A stretch of DNA of 13,923 nt from Methylacidiphilum sp. (GTDB lineage: Bacteria; Verrucomicrobiota; Verrucomicrobiia; CAIQCK01). The position numbers and the translations under genes are program-made. Within the stretch, counting starts at the first letter, position 1. Each line of letters opens with the position of its first letter. Shown here piece by piece: positions 13,839 through 13,923 of the stretch. Below the pieces are notes generated by a model, which worked only from the letters and a program-made list of their open reading frames with translations, did no database searches and was not told where the DNA came from. Location: contig DYDC01000040.1 of assembly GCA_020718125.1 (NCBI GenBank), forward strand, positions 1-13,923, in the 5' to 3' direction.

Positions 13839-13923
13839 ATGCCTGAAGTCCAGAAACAAGACCCGACGGCCGCGCAGCATGACACGGAGATGTTCTACAT
13901 GCTCGTGCGGATGATCTCCACCA
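13839..13923 (+). CDS. Start of an unrecognised gene, cut by the window
   Basis: An open frame begins with ATG 22 bases after the peptidase stop and continues to the window end (28 complete codons). A purine-rich AAAGGA lies three bases before the ATG, the best ribosome-site candidate on this strand. The visible part has a polar start (MPEVQKQDPTAAQHDTE), then a hydrophobic, Met-rich stretch (MFYMLVRMIST). Too little is present to name a family. Confidence 0.5.
   Translation, partial: MPEVQKQDPTAAQHDTEMFYMLVRMIST

Noticed and set aside
10959..13880. A 973-codon open frame on the minus strand opposite the M16 peptidase
   Set aside because: It is the antisense of a clear, motif-bearing gene in GC-rich DNA, where antisense frames often stay open; its product is a monotonous Val/Asp/Ala/Arg-rich string without a recognisable domain.

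Overview
The window looks like chromosomal DNA of a GC-rich bacterium of the PVC superphylum, most likely a member of the Verrucomicrobiota. Three things point there: a homologue of the small protein family known as Minf_1886 (TIGR04138, restricted to Verrucomicrobia and Planctomycetes and relatives); intergenic-type repeats of the 'GAAATCTGAAA / CCGAAGGCCGAAGG' kind that are common in such genomes; and many starts without a Shine-Dalgarno sequence. This placement is an inference from family memory, not from a search.

Left two thirds, minus strand (about 7.7 kb down to 0.28 kb). Seven genes lie head to tail with short gaps or overlaps and probably form one operon. In order of transcription they are: a multi-spanning membrane protein of the Agl23/TIGR03663 glycosyltransferase-like type (7706-6135); an ArnT/PMT-type polytopic glycosyltransferase (6093-4606); a small three-helix membrane protein whose start may be frameshifted (4517-4194); and then an Mla-type lipid transporter with an MlaE permease (4166-3267), an MlaF-position ATPase (3264-2467) and an MlaD/MCE protein (2462-1362). 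The last gene is a TPR lipoprotein (1365-283) that overlaps mlaD by ATGA. The cluster suggests cell-envelope work: lipid-linked sugar transfer plus phospholipid traffic across the periplasm. No MlaB or MlaC is visible. The ATPase keeps Walker A but has lost the recognisable Q-loop Gln, LSGGQ signature, catalytic Glu and H-loop His.

Right third, plus strand. leuS (7908-10421) diverges from the operon across a 201-bp intergenic region with a candidate promoter in each direction. After leuS come a pair of inverted REP hairpins, a 61-residue single-pass membrane protein, the Minf_1886-type protein, a secreted two-domain M16 zinc metallopeptidase (11178-13817), and the first 28 codons of an unrecognised gene running off the edge.

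Repeats are the other theme. A nested palindromic element (149-271) lies just beyond the last gene of the envelope operon. A BIME-like REP pair with a compensatory base-pair change sits behind leuS (10424-10485). A repeat with a 19-bp inverted pair is translated inside the N-terminus of the TPR lipoprotein (about 1200-1340). A short piece of the same A/T-rich repeat type encodes part of the LeuRS editing domain (8619-8648). No tRNA, rRNA, CRISPR array, insertion sequence or phage gene was seen.
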